Shown: positions 1 through 9,040, counted from the stretch's first letter. The stretch: 45,241 nucleotides of DNA from Ignavibacteriales bacterium (GCA_016192345.1 JACPUH010000054.1:1-45241); one strand, 5' to 3'. Program-made: numbers and translations. The notes: a model not told the origin generated them from the letters alone.

Positions 1-381
1 CTTCTTCTTTTTCTTTGCATCGATTTTGCAGCAGGCATCCAGTTTTTCGTAAGCCTCGGCGTTTCGCACCGTCTCGTTTGCATTGTATCCCGCGTTTGCG
101 ATCGCCTGTTCGATCTTGGTCAAGGTTGTTTTGGTTGGGTCGAACTCCACTGCGACAGTTTTGGCTTCGAGGTCAACGGCAGCGCTTTTCACCCCCTCTG
201 CTTTTTCTAAGGCGGTTTCGATGGTGGCCGAGCACATATCGCAGACCGCTGTCTCAACACTGATCGACGTCTTTTCCAATTTGACGGGGGTTGTTTTCTC
301 TGTCGCTTTCTCCTTCGATTGCCCGTAGGCAAGAAGCGAAAGGGTTCCAAAGGCGACGAAGAGAATCAAAATGCGTTTCAT
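1..381 (-). CDS. MerP-like periplasmic heavy-metal-associated (HMA) protein, partial
   Basis: The frame runs from an ATG at 381 to the window edge without a stop, so the last residues are missing (127 codons visible). Residues 1-21 form a signal peptide (MKRILILFVAFG..., cleavage probably near AYGQ). An HMA ferredoxin-like fold follows at about residues 38-110, with the metal-binding pair as C-D-M-C instead of the usual GMTCxxC. A second adjacent cysteine pair (Cys-Cys) and a Lys-rich tail come near the visible end. An AAGGAG ribosome site precedes the ATG. It is the last visible gene of the cus operon, 73 bp after cusA, so it probably carries Cu(I)/Ag(I) in the periplasm for the efflux pump. 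The HMA fold is seen in the sequence; the carrier role is inferred from family and context. Confidence 0.85.
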   Translation of the reverse strand, partial: MKRILILFVAFGTLSLLAYGQSKEKATEKTTPVKLEKTSISVETAVCDMCSATIETALEKAEGVKSAAVDLEAKTVAVEFDPTKTTLTKIEQAIANAGYNANETVRNAEAYEKLDACCKIDAKKKKK

Positions 382-454
382 AGCGTTACTCCTTATAACA
401 ACATGATGGAAGATGGTTGATTGGAACAACAAGTGATACAATGTCCTCTTTGGA

Positions 455-3400
455 TCATTTCATCCAGCGAGCCATTTCTGAGAGCTTCAGCGTCCCCTTT
501 TTCAGGGCATATTCCTTCATGGCACTGAACAGGATGGGGGTGACGATCAGAACGTGGACGGTGGAGGTAATGAGTCCGCCGATCATGGGCGCCGCAAGAG
601 GCTGCATAACGTCCGCCCCGACTCCCGTGCTCCACATGATGGGCACAAGGGCGATCAGGCTGGTCGTGACGGTCATGACCTTCGGCCGTAGTCTCAACAC
701 CGACCCCTCAATGGTCGCTTCCGTGATATCCGTCATCGTCAAGGGTCCCCGTTTCCCCAGTTGATGCTCATGGAATCTCCTGTCAAGGGCTTCGTGAAGG
801 TACACCACCATGACGACGCCCGTTTCGACCGCCAGGCCATACAGAGCAATGAACCCAACCCAAACGGCGACGGAAAAGTTATATCCAAGGATGTAGATGA
901 GATAGACTCCCCCGATCAGGGCGAAGGGGACGGAGAGCATCACGACAAACGCTTCAAGGAAATCCTTCGTGACCAGGTAGAGCATGACGTAGATGATCAG
1001 GAATACGATCGGCATCAGGAGCGTGAGGCGCTCCTTGGCACGGACCTGGTTCTCCCATTGCCCACTCCATTGCACAGTATAGCCGGCAGGAAGTCGCAGT
1101 TCCCTGCTCAGGACTTCTTTCGCCTCCTCCACGAATCCCCCCATATCTCTCCCCCGGACGTTGAGGAACACGATGGAGCGCAACTGGGCGTTTTCGCTGG
1201 AGATCATCGGAGGACCGGGGACAATCTCAATCCTGGCAAGCTGACCGAGCGGGACATGGCTCCCAGGGAAGAGAGATGCCTGGCCCGGTGTCGCTTCGCC
1301 TGACGTTGTACCTCCCCATGCCGTTGAAGCACCTCCCTCCATGCCATCGGTCATGCCTTCCGCTACCGGTGAGGACTGTGACGAGCCCTTCCGGGCTCCT
1401 GAGGTGGCCTTCACGGGGACCAGGAGAGCCTTCAGCGCCTCGACCTTGTCACGGAAATCGCGTGCATAACGGACCCGGATGGGAAAGCGCTGACGCCCCT
1501 CGATCACCGTCCCGATGTTTTCCCCTCCAATGGCAGACTCGACGATGTCCTGTACATCCCCCAAATTGATGCCATACCGGGCAACGGATCGCCGATCAAT
1601 AAGGATATCAAGGAAGAGCCCTCCTTGTGTTCGCTCGGCATAAAGGTCGGCCGCCCCCGGAACCTTTCGGAGAATCTGCTCGGCTTGAATCGCCAGGTGC
1701 TCCAGGGTATCCAAATCCTTCCCGAAGATCTTTACACCCAGGTCAGTGCGCACTCCGGTCGAAAGCATATTGATCCGATTGATAATCGGCTGTGTCCATC
1801 CGTTGCGGACCCCGGGAATTTGCAGCTTCGCATCGAGTTCCGCGATGATATCGTTTTTGGTGACTCCGGGCCGCCACTGTTCCCGGGGTTTCAGAAGGAT
1901 GATGGTTTCTATCATGCTGACGGGGGCCGGGTCGGTGGATGTTTCAGCCTTCCCCGCTTTTCCAAGCACGAGTTCCACTTCCGGAACGGATTTGATGAGG
2001 GCATCCTGCACCTGCAGAATGCGATTCACCTCCGTGATGGAAGCGGAAGGGAGGGTGACCGGCATAAAGAGAAGGCTCCCTTCATCCAGGGGGGGCATGA
2101 ACTCCGAGCCGGTGTTCATGATCATCGGGACCGTGATGACCAGGGCAAGGATGTTGAGCGCGATGGTCGTTTTCCGGTATTTCAATACCCACCGGATGAC
2201 AGGGGCGTAGAGACCGTTGAGGATCCGGGTGATCGGATTCCGATTCTCGCTCCGGAACTTCCCCCTGGTGAGGAACGTCATCAGCATCGGGACCAGCGTG
2301 ATGGCGATGATCGCGGAACCGATCAGGACGAACGTCTTGGTAAAGGCGAGTGGACGGAAGAGTTTCCCTTCCTGTCCCTCCAGGAGGAACACTGGAAGGA
2401 ACGAGACGACCATGATAGCGACAGAGTAAAAAATGGCCGGACCGACCTGTTTCGCAGAAAGGATGGAGATCTCGATATAGTCCTGGGGTGTAAGCTCCTT
2501 TTTATCCTCCTGAGCCCGGGCGACATTGCGGTAGGCATTTTCGACAAGAACAATGGAAGCATCGACAATGACACCGATGGCGATGGCGATTCCGCCGAGC
2601 GACATGATATTGGAGGTGATGCCGAAGAGTCTCATGCAAATAAACGCAATAAGCACGGCGATGGGAATCTCGATGATCACCCGGATGACGCTCCGGACAT
2701 GGAGAAGGAAGAGAAACACGATGATCGACACCACCAGGGCTTCTTCAAGGAGAGTGTTCTTCAGCGTATGCACTGCCGCCATGATGAGGTTGCTGCGATC
2801 GTAGGCAGGCTTGATTTCCACCCCCATCGGCAATCCGGGTCGGATCTCTTCGATCTTTTTCTTGATCCGGTCGATGACTTCCTTGGCGTTCTCCCCGTAC
2901 CGCATGACCACGATCCCCCCAACCACTTGTCCCTTTCCGTCCTTCTCCAATGAACCGCGACGAATATCTCCTCCGAACTGCACGTCGGCAATGTTCCTGA
3001 CAAAGACCGGAACGCCGTCCCTTCCGGTTGCTACAACGACATTCTCAACGTCCCGTGCGGACTGGATGTAGCCCTGTCCGCGAATGAAGTATTCCGCGCC
3101 GGAGATCTCCAGGATCTTCCCGCCGACATCATTATTGGACCGCATGACGGCATTCCGAACTTCGGCAAGAGTGACACCGTATGCCTTCATCTTATTGGGG
3201 TTGAGATCCACCTGATACTGGCGCACGAAACCACCGATCGACGCCACTTCCGCCACACCCTGAACTCCCTGGAGGTTCAATTTCACATACCAATCTTGAA
3301 CAGCCCGCAATGTGCCGAGGTCATGTGTTCCTTCAAGTGTATACCAGAAGACATGCCCGACCCCTGTTCCATCCGGTCCAAGCTGCACTGCGGCCCCCTG

Positions 3401-3766
3401 TGGGAGAGAGGACTGAACGGTGGAAAGCTTTTCGAGCACTCTGCTCCGCGCCCAATATTGATCGGTCTGCTCTTCGAAAATGATATAGATGAACGACATC
3501 CCGAACATGGACTGGGCGCGAATGGCGTGGACATTCGGCACTCCCTGGAGGGCCGTGACCAATGGGAAGGTTATCTGATCCTCAATAATCTGAGGGGATC
3601 GGCCCATCCATTGGGTAAAGACGATAACCTGGTTCTCGGAAAGGTCGGGAATGGCATCGAGGGGAGTTGTAGTAACAGCCCAGATTCCCCAGCCGATCAC
3701 GAGGAGATAGGCAAGGATGATGATAAATTTGTTCATTGCCGAGTAGTCAATAATGTTTTCTATCAT
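455..3766 (-). CDS. cusA: CusA/SilA-type heavy-metal RND efflux pump
   Basis: This is the inner-membrane proton-driven pump of a tripartite Cu(I)/Ag(I) exporter, 1103 residues. The start at 3766 (MIENIIDYSAMNKF) matches the family; the frame stays open upstream into cusB but that part is not homologous. The first transmembrane helix and TPLDAIPDLSENQV follow directly. The TM4 motif VDASIVLVENAY carries the proton-relay Asp. The three methionines of the monovalent-metal site appear in their contexts: FMPVTLPSAS, TDPAPVSMIET and INMLSTGVR. This favours Cu/Ag over Zn/Co/Cd. A Ser/Gly/Thr-rich insert of about 45 residues (near 788-832) sits before the conserved HVPLGQLARI. It lies 10 bp downstream of cusB and 73 bp upstream of the MerP-like gene. 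Confidence 0.96.
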   Translation of the reverse strand: MIENIIDYSAMNKFIIILAYLLVIGWGIWAVTTTPLDAIPDLSENQVIVFTQWMGRSPQIIEDQITFPLVTALQGVPNVHAIRAQSMFGMSFIYIIFEEQTDQYWARSRVLEKLSTVQSSLPQGAAVQLGPDGTGVGHVFWYTLEGTHDLGTLRAVQDWYVKLNLQGVQGVAEVASIGGFVRQYQVDLNPNKMKAYGVTLAEVRNAVMRSNNDVGGKILEISGAEYFIRGQGYIQSARDVENVVVATGRDGVPVFVRNIADVQFGGDIRRGSLEKDGKGQVVGGIVVMRYGENAKEVIDRIKKKIEEIRPGLPMGVEIKPAYDRSNLIMAAVHTLKNTLLEEALVVSIIVFLFLLHVRSVIRVIIEIPIAVLIAFICMRLFGITSNIMSLGGIAIAIGVIVDASIVLVENAYRNVARAQEDKKELTPQDYIEISILSAKQVGPAIFYSVAIMVVSFLPVFLLEGQEGKLFRPLAFTKTFVLIGSAIIAITLVPMLMTFLTRGKFRSENRNPITRILNGLYAPVIRWVLKYRKTTIALNILALVITVPMIMNTGSEFMPPLDEGSLLFMPVTLPSASITEVNRILQVQDALIKSVPEVELVLGKAGKAETSTDPAPVSMIETIILLKPREQWRPGVTKNDIIAELDAKLQIPGVRNGWTQPIINRINMLSTGVRTDLGVKIFGKDLDTLEHLAIQAEQILRKVPGAADLYAERTQGGLFLDILIDRRSVARYGINLGDVQDIVESAIGGENIGTVIEGRQRFPIRVRYARDFRDKVEALKALLVPVKATSGARKGSSQSSPVAEGMTDGMEGGASTAWGGTTSGEATPGQASLFPGSHVPLGQLARIEIVPGPPMISSENAQLRSIVFLNVRGRDMGGFVEEAKEVLSRELRLPAGYTVQWSGQWENQVRAKERLTLLMPIVFLIIYVMLYLVTKDFLEAFVVMLSVPFALIGGVYLIYILGYNFSVAVWVGFIALYGLAVETGVVMVVYLHEALDRRFHEHQLGKRGPLTMTDITEATIEGSVLRLRPKVMTVTTSLIALVPIMWSTGVGADVMQPLAAPMIGGLITSTVHVLIVTPILFSAMKEYALKKGTLKLSEMARWMK

Positions 3767-3776
3767 GTGCCATCCT

Positions 3777-5024
3777 TTACTGATGCTGGTGTGATCCGGT
3801 TGTCGCCTGGAGCTGGCTTTCAGAATCAACCAGGTACCCTCCGGAGCTGACCACTCGTTCGCCCTCACGAAGTCCCTCTAGCACGGAATAATATTCCCCG
3901 GACTGATGCCCGAGCTTTACAGTGCGTGCTTCATAGACCCCTGATTGTTTCTCCACCCATACCACGGTCCGTTTCCCGGTCTGGAGAACAGCGGAGGATG
4001 GAACCACCAAGGCCTCCGGCAGGGGAACCTTGATGCTCGCCTCAACGAACATTTCAGGCTTCAATCGACCCGCCGTGTTGGGAAGAACAGCCCGGACGCG
4101 GGTTGTACGAGTGGAGGGATCAAGCGTTGGGTTGATGAACGCGATGGTCCCGACAAATACTTCCCCGGGAAACGCTGTCGCCTTTGCTTCAACACTCTGT
4201 CCGATCTTAAGCCCTTGAAGATCCTGGTCGTAGACATCCAGGTACAGCCAGACGGTTGAAAGGTCGGCGATATCGTACAGGTCCTCCCCCGCAGCCGCAT
4301 AGTGTTGCGGATCGACGTTCTTTTTGAGGACGGTTCCGCGGACGGGGGAGTAGATGGTCACGACCGTTTGAACGGAGCGGGTTTTCTCCAGCGCTTCAAT
4401 TTGCTCCCTTGTAAATCCCCACAAGAGGAGTTTCTGTCTCGCATCCTCGAGCCGTGAGAACGATGCCGGAGAGTCCTCTCCATCCCCGGATTGCGTTTGC
4501 CGGAGAGTTTCAAAGGTGAGCAGATATTCGCGCTGGGCGGAAATCGCCTCGGGACTGTACACGTCGGCAACAGGGTCGCCGATGTTAACCCGTTGTCCCG
4601 TGTAGTTGAGGTGGAGCTTCTCAAGCCTTCCGGGGAACCGTGTGCTGATGTGAACGAAGAGCGGTTCGGCATAGTCGATCTTTCCCACCGATTCGATTTC
4701 CCTCGCCAGGCGCATACGACGAATGTCCGTCGTCGCGACGTTGGCAAGAACCTGCTTCGTCGGTGAAAGAGCGACGCGCTCGAATTCCTCCTGCTCCTGT
4801 TTCGTCATTTCCTTCTGGATGGACATCTTGACCAGGGACATACCGCAGACGGGGCACGCTCCCGGTTTGTCTCTTATCACGGAGGGATGCATGGGGCACG
4901 TGTATTTCACCGGACCGCTCTCCTGGGCTGTTGAATCAGGATGGTTTTCATGGTCCGAGCTGCACCCCAGGGGAACGAGGGTCAGGGCGCTTAAGATCAA
5001 AAGGATATGTATGACGCGGTTCAT
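3777..5024 (-). CDS. cusB: CusB-type periplasmic adaptor with heavy-metal-binding domain
   Basis: This is the membrane-fusion protein joining CusA to the outer-membrane channel, 415 residues. The N-terminus is signal-like with a candidate lipid-anchor Cys at residue 21 (VPLGC; the Pro at -3 makes the lipobox atypical). Residues 41-67 are a heavy-metal-binding domain, YTCPMHPSVI followed by GACPVCGM, with two cysteine pairs and His/Met ligands. Next come the barrel-sandwich and hairpin regions (GRLEKLHLNYTG, the SPEAISAQREY helix, YSPVRGTVL) and the beta-barrel (GQSVEAKATAFPG). The C-terminus ends HQHQ. The ATG overlaps the cusC stop by one base (TAATG), so translation is probably coupled. The domain order matches CusB proteins that receive metal from a carrier before passing it to the pump. 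Confidence 0.95.
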   Translation of the reverse strand: MNRVIHILLILSALTLVPLGCSSDHENHPDSTAQESGPVKYTCPMHPSVIRDKPGACPVCGMSLVKMSIQKEMTKQEQEEFERVALSPTKQVLANVATTDIRRMRLAREIESVGKIDYAEPLFVHISTRFPGRLEKLHLNYTGQRVNIGDPVADVYSPEAISAQREYLLTFETLRQTQSGDGEDSPASFSRLEDARQKLLLWGFTREQIEALEKTRSVQTVVTIYSPVRGTVLKKNVDPQHYAAAGEDLYDIADLSTVWLYLDVYDQDLQGLKIGQSVEAKATAFPGEVFVGTIAFINPTLDPSTRTTRVRAVLPNTAGRLKPEMFVEASIKVPLPEALVVPSSAVLQTGKRTVVWVEKQSGVYEARTVKLGHQSGEYYSVLEGLREGERVVSSGGYLVDSESQLQATTGSHQHQ

Positions 5025-6301
5025 TATTCTTTCTCCTTATCCGATGCGGAAACATCTGCCAGATCGAAAATCCCCAGTTCCCGTTCGAGGCCTGCCAGGG
5101 ATTGATGATACTTCATGGAAGCCATAGCGGCATCCTGTTTCATGTCGTGGAACATACGGTACGTGTCGAGCACCATAAAGAACGATGTTCGCCCCGTCTG
5201 GTACTCGGTCAGCAGCGCCCGAAGCGATTGTGCCGTGAGCGGGACGATAGACTCCTCGAAAGTTTTCCATTGTGCCTCGAAGGATCGGACTTTGGCATAG
5301 GCATCCGTAATACGCTTGAGGACCATATTCTTCGTTGCGCGATACATTGAGGATCTCATGCGTTGAGCTGCCTCTGCTTCTTCGACACGGGAGGAAGCTT
5401 TCGCCAGAGTCCATGGAGCGAAGGGGAGCGTTATCCCGGCAACGATCGACCAGCGGTTTTCCCTCAATGCGGGAAACCGAACATATTCAAGGGCGAGCTT
5501 GAAATCCGGCAGGTACTCCTGCTTCATCAGATCGAGGGAAAGGCCTGACTCCACAACGCTGAGGGAATCGTGGAGCAGCATTGGGCGATGGGCCGATGCA
5601 AACCTGAGGAGGTCTTCGAGTGCCGGAAGCTGAGTTTCAGGTGCCTGGACAACAATCTCCCCAATTGAGGCATCGTCGGGTCGGTTCAGGATTGCCCGCA
5701 GCATGCTCTCCCCGCTCGAAACCTCTTGCCGAATGCGCGACTCCTCCGTGGTAAGCTTGCCCAGTTCGATCCTGCTTTTCAGCACCTCGCTCTGAGAGGC
5801 TTTTCCGACCGCATAGAGGGTCTCCGCGGATTTGAGGATCTGCCGTGCAAGGTCCTGGTTGTCCCTGTTCAATTGCAACGAGGTTCGCGCGAACCAGAGC
5901 ATTGCGACCGTCGACTTCAGCTCCGCGACGACCGAGATTGCTTTCTCCAGGTAGTCATGGTGTGCATGTTCCGCTTGCACGCGCGCAAGGTCCTTGCGTG
6001 TTCCAAGCTTTGTCGGAAACGGGAACATCTGCATCAGCTCCACGTTGGCGCTCATCGCCTCGTCGAAACGGGTCCCCGGGATTTCCATGAGCTTGACGGA
6101 GAGCTCGGGATCGGAGAGCGCCCCGGCCTGGGGAATGCGTCGCTCAACCATGGTCATGGCGGATCGCTGCGCAGCGATCTCGGGATTTGTGGCAAGAACT
6201 TCTTCCAGCAGCTTTTGCAGCTCTTCCCGCTTGATCTCTTGCGCGGTCGTCGAGGTGTAAAGGAAAAAAAGCGCAAAGACGTAAAGCACTGGGAACTTCA
6301 T
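5024..6301 (-). CDS. cusC: CusC/TolC-family outer-membrane efflux channel
   Basis: This is the outer-membrane factor of the metal exporter, 425 residues. A signal peptide (MKFPVLYVFALFFLYTSTTA) is followed by two long repeats of amphipathic helices. LLEEVLATNPEIAAQRSAM opens the first repeat, and FASAHRPMLLHDSLS opens the second. PDFKLALEYVRFP and GITLPFAP are the strand-forming segments typical of this family. An AGGAGG site lies 8 bp before the ATG. It is the first gene after the dyad-containing promoter at 6327-6358 and overlaps cusB by one base. Family membership is clear from the fold pattern. Metal specificity comes from the adjacent cusBA and cannot be read from this protein alone. Confidence 0.93.
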   Translation of the reverse strand: MKFPVLYVFALFFLYTSTTAQEIKREELQKLLEEVLATNPEIAAQRSAMTMVERRIPQAGALSDPELSVKLMEIPGTRFDEAMSANVELMQMFPFPTKLGTRKDLARVQAEHAHHDYLEKAISVVAELKSTVAMLWFARTSLQLNRDNQDLARQILKSAETLYAVGKASQSEVLKSRIELGKLTTEESRIRQEVSSGESMLRAILNRPDDASIGEIVVQAPETQLPALEDLLRFASAHRPMLLHDSLSVVESGLSLDLMKQEYLPDFKLALEYVRFPALRENRWSIVAGITLPFAPWTLAKASSRVEEAEAAQRMRSSMYRATKNMVLKRITDAYAKVRSFEAQWKTFEESIVPLTAQSLRALLTEYQTGRTSFFMVLDTYRMFHDMKQDAAMASMKYHQSLAGLERELGIFDLADVSASDKEKE

Positions 6302-6326
6302 AGGTCCTCCTCACAGACAAAGTACA

Positions 6327-6358
6327 GGGATAGATATTTCCCTTGCAGGGAAATTCAA
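6327..6358 (-). promoter_or_regulatory. CueR-like (MerR-family) operator and promoter of cusCBA
   Basis: A perfect dyad with 7-bp arms, ATTTCCC-TTGCA-GGGAAAT, spans 6336-6354. On the minus strand it sits between a -35-like TTGAAT (6353-6358) and a weak -10-like TATCCC (6327-6332), 20 bp apart. A long spacer containing a dyad is the hallmark of MerR-family promoters. The core TTCCC-TTGC-GGGAA closely resembles the E. coli copA operator bound by CueR. The -10 match is poor (3/6) and no cueR gene is in the window. The dyad is directly visible; the regulator is inferred. Confidence 0.55.
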
Positions 6359-6379
6359 GAAGGAGAAAACCTACGAGGT

Positions 6380-6874
6380 TTAAATCAGAAGAGCAGAGTG
6401 AAGGATGAACAGCGGTTTGGATGCCGGTTCCAGGGGAGGGGAGAGGTTCCCTGAAATGGAGTACTGCGCGTAGAGTGACGTGGGAGAATCAAGAAGCGTG
6501 GGAGCAAAAGCGACTTCGACAAGGTTCGAAGGAAGAAACTTGGCAACAGCGACAAAGGGCGTCGTATTACGTTCCGCGAGAATAGAGGAAGCACAGCAAT
6601 CGCCGGTTTGCGTTGTGATCGCCAGGCCGGTACCCTCCGTGGAGCCGGAGGAGCAACATGGAGTATTTTGCTCCATCATCATGGGGCAAAAGGAAATCAC
6701 CACAGGCAATCCCACGTTAAACAGGGAGAAGGTGATCAGGAAAAGCGCGGTAAACGTTATTTTGATTTTTGGGTTCAAGGCGATACGTCGATCCACGTAT
6801 TCTCGCACGATCTGTGCCACGTCAAAATACTTCAAAAGAAGGAGATTCGCAAGCCGGCGGAGAGGAAGCCTCAA
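6380..6874 (-). CDS. Cys/Met-rich single-helix protein of the cus locus, unknown function
   Basis: I do not recognise a named family. The frame opens with a TTG at 6874 and ends 78 bp before cusC. One hydrophobic helix (ITFTALFLITFSLFNVGLPV) is followed by CPMMM, a CC pair and a second CC pair within about 35 residues. The rest is a polar and hydrophobic segment ending at 6380. The Cys/Met cluster just after a signal or anchor helix suggests Cu(I) binding on the periplasmic side. The start is uncertain: no clear ribosome site is seen, and a TATAGT-like -10 lies immediately before 6874. A later TTG at 6778 (LNPKIKITF) or GTG at 6808 may be the real start. Position upstream of cusC suggests a chaperone or sensor in copper efflux, which is inference only. 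Confidence 0.6.
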   Translation of the reverse strand: MRLPLRRLANLLLLKYFDVAQIVREYVDRRIALNPKIKITFTALFLITFSLFNVGLPVVISFCPMMMEQNTPCCSSGSTEGTGLAITTQTGDCCASSILAERNTTPFVAVAKFLPSNLVEVAFAPTLLDSPTSLYAQYSISGNLSPPLEPASKPLFILHSALLI

Positions 6875-6916
6875 CTATAGGAAAAATCCCGTATTTGTTT
6901 CTCAAAAATGGGTCCA

Positions 6917-7645
6917 TTATCCCTTTGAAAGAATGAGTTGGGAGAGATTGTTGAGGCCGAAAGGAGCCCATGAGTACAGCGGCTCACCATGCCTCACGCC
7001 GATCCGTTCGCCATAGTACCGGGAACGGACCTCGATCATCTCGAGGAAACCCGGAGTGCTCAGCTTCGTCTCCGGTTCCTTGCTGTTCGGATTATGAAAC
7101 TGTGAGGTGTGTGTCTTGATCGCCGCGATCTTCGTTTCCCAGGTGTCGGAGATGTCGACAATGAAGGAGGGAATGAATTCGTACCACTGCATGAACTCAA
7201 AATAGTGATTCGGACGGTGAGGAATCTGTGCTGCCCCATGGAGATCGGTCTTGATCTTTTCAAGTCCGCTGTAAAACCAGGCCTCCTTGCACAAAAGATG
7301 GGTGTGTACGTGGTCGGGATGTCGTTCCACGGAGTGGGGGATCAGCATGGTGTCGGGCTGAAATTCCCTGATCAGGGAGATCAGCTTAAGGAGGTTTTCC
7401 TGGTTCTGTTGAATGTTGCCGTCGGGAAGACGAAGGTTGCGTCGTCCGGAGGCTCCCAGGATCGTTGTGGCCCTCTCAGCTTCCTGCGCTCGGATTTCCT
7501 TCGTTCCGCGGGTTGAGAGCTCGCCCTGGGTCAGATCTGCAATGACGACCTTCTTTCCCTGCTTCGCAAGTTTGGCAACGATGCCCCCGCAGGAAAGTTC
7601 AATATCGTCGGGGTGTGCGCCGATGGCAAGAATATCTGCTTTCAT
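6917..7645 (-). CDS. bshB1: BshB1, N-acetylglucosaminyl-malate deacetylase (bacillithiol synthesis)
   Basis: This is a PIG-L/LmbE-fold zinc deacetylase of 242 residues. It removes the acetyl group from GlcNAc-malate to give GlcN-malate, the second step of bacillithiol synthesis. The zinc-site motif GAHPDDIE gives H11, D13 and D14, and HPDHVHTH (109-116) supplies the distal histidines. The C-terminal part (SRYYGERIGVRHGEP) is typical of the BshB1 subgroup rather than generic PIG-L proteins. bshA lies about 18 kb away in this window, which supports the assignment; no bshC is present here. It is transcribed divergently from xseA across 207 bp in which I see no clear promoter. The gene ends 43 bp before the cus-locus small protein on the same strand. 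Confidence 0.92.
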   Translation of the reverse strand: MKADILAIGAHPDDIELSCGGIVAKLAKQGKKVVIADLTQGELSTRGTKEIRAQEAERATTILGASGRRNLRLPDGNIQQNQENLLKLISLIREFQPDTMLIPHSVERHPDHVHTHLLCKEAWFYSGLEKIKTDLHGAAQIPHRPNHYFEFMQWYEFIPSFIVDISDTWETKIAAIKTHTSQFHNPNSKEPETKLSTPGFLEMIEVRSRYYGERIGVRHGEPLYSWAPFGLNNLSQLILSKG

Positions 7646-7852
7646 AGTGTCAGGTCTGATGATTCAATGAATCCCGAGGTGCGATCGTGATTGGAACTGC
7701 GCTCCTGCACGGAACGACTGAATATACCGAAGGAGAGGAAGAAAGACAAGTCTGCGCCCGAATTGAGCGCTGCATCACCATAGGACGTTGTAAGTCGCTG
7801 AAAGATTCGATACCTTGCCTCCGTTTGATTATTTCACTTCTCCAATCGCACC

Positions 7853-9040
7853 ATGGAAGAAAAGAAAGTAAGCACGGTAACAGAAATCACCCGCCAGATC
7901 AAGCTCTCGCTCGAGCAGCGTTTTCTCCGCGTCTGGATCCAGGGGGAAATTTCGAACTATAAGCAGCATACATCGGGACATCTGTACTTTACGCTGAAAG
8001 ACGAAGGGGCTCAGATTTCCGCCGTGATGTGGAGAAGCCGTGCAGCGAACCTGTTGGTGCGTCCTGAAGATGGGATGAAGGTGATCGCCCGGGGAGCCAT
8101 CACGGTGTATCCACCGCGGGGAAACTACCAGGTCGATGTCGACCAGCTTCAGCCCGTTGGAGTGGGGGAGCTTCAACTCGCATTTGAACGCCTCAAGCAG
8201 AAGCTTTCCGCTGAGGGGTTGTTCGATCCAGAGCGGAAGAAGCCGCTTCCCCCTTTTCCCGAACGTGTCGGCTTGATCACTTCGGAAACGGGCGCAGCTC
8301 TTCAGGATCTGAGGAGCGTTCTTTCGCGCCGTTTCCCGTCGCTCGAAGTCGTGCTCCGGCCGGTCAAGGTGCAAGGCGTGGGGGCTGCCGAGGATATCGC
8401 CCGGGGGATCGAGGAGATGAACCGATATGGAAAGGTCGATGTCCTGATCATTGGCCGGGGAGGAGGATCGCTGGAGGACTTGTGGGCGTTTAACGAAGAG
8501 ATCGTCGCGCGCGCGATCGCTGCTTCGGCGATACCGACGATCAGTGCGGTCGGTCATGAAGTGGACTTCAGCATTGCCGATTTCGTAGCGGATCTGAGAG
8601 CTCCAACCCCCTCCGCAGCGGCTGAATTGGTGGTGAGGGACCGTTCCGAGCTTCTTGAAGTTATACGGAACATTTACTATACTATGCGCACGAATTTGGA
8701 GGAAAGGATTACTGCCGGGCGGGAAGAGGTGCAGACCATCCTTGCAAGTTATTCATTTAACAAGCCTTTTGACCTTCTCCGGCAGAACGTCCAACGCGTA
8801 GATGAACTCGAAAGGAGCCTTGCCAGGACATTCTTCCATCACATGCAGCGCACGGCGCAAAGGACTGCTGCGGCCCAAAATCAGTTGAAAGCGTTGAGTC
8901 CCGAGAGAGTGCTCAAGCGCGGCTATACGATGGTGCGAAAAGGAGATCGGATCATTTCGAACGCCAAAGGCTTGTCCCCGGGCGATTCAGCTGTCATCCG
9001 CTTCCATGATGGGGAGATTTCCACAACGGTAAAAGAATGA
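7853..9040 (+). CDS. xseA: exodeoxyribonuclease VII large subunit
   Basis: This is the catalytic and DNA-binding subunit of exonuclease VII, which degrades single-stranded DNA to short oligomers. At 395 residues it is near the usual length. An N-terminal OB-fold (VSTVTEITRQIK, WIQGEISNYKQHTSGHLYFTLKD) is followed by the nuclease core (RVGLITSETGAALQD, LIIGRGGGSLEDLWAFN, AIPTISAVGHEVDFSIADFVADLRAPTP given in parts). A coiled helical region then leads to the C-terminal RGYTMV segment. The ATG at 7853 gives the standard N-terminus, though no strong ribosome site is visible. It overlaps xseB by 4 bp (ATGA), which suggests coupled translation of the two subunits. Confidence 0.96.
   Translation: MEEKKVSTVTEITRQIKLSLEQRFLRVWIQGEISNYKQHTSGHLYFTLKDEGAQISAVMWRSRAANLLVRPEDGMKVIARGAITVYPPRGNYQVDVDQLQPVGVGELQLAFERLKQKLSAEGLFDPERKKPLPPFPERVGLITSETGAALQDLRSVLSRRFPSLEVVLRPVKVQGVGAAEDIARGIEEMNRYGKVDVLIIGRGGGSLEDLWAFNEEIVARAIAASAIPTISAVGHEVDFSIADFVADLRAPTPSAAAELVVRDRSELLEVIRNIYYTMRTNLEERITAGREEVQTILASYSFNKPFDLLRQNVQRVDELERSLARTFFHHMQRTAQRTAAAQNQLKALSPERVLKRGYTMVRKGDRIISNAKGLSPGDSAVIRFHDGEISTTVKE

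Noticed and set aside
1625..2953. Plus-strand open frame of 442 codons opposite cusA
   Set aside because: Asp/His/Arg-rich composition with no family motif; it is the mirror of the conserved cusA frame.
6872..6903. Promoter of the cus-locus small protein (TTGAGA and TATAGTTG on the minus strand)
   Set aside because: The elements are about 20 bp apart and the -10 would touch the longest possible start codon, so the evidence is too weak for a feature.
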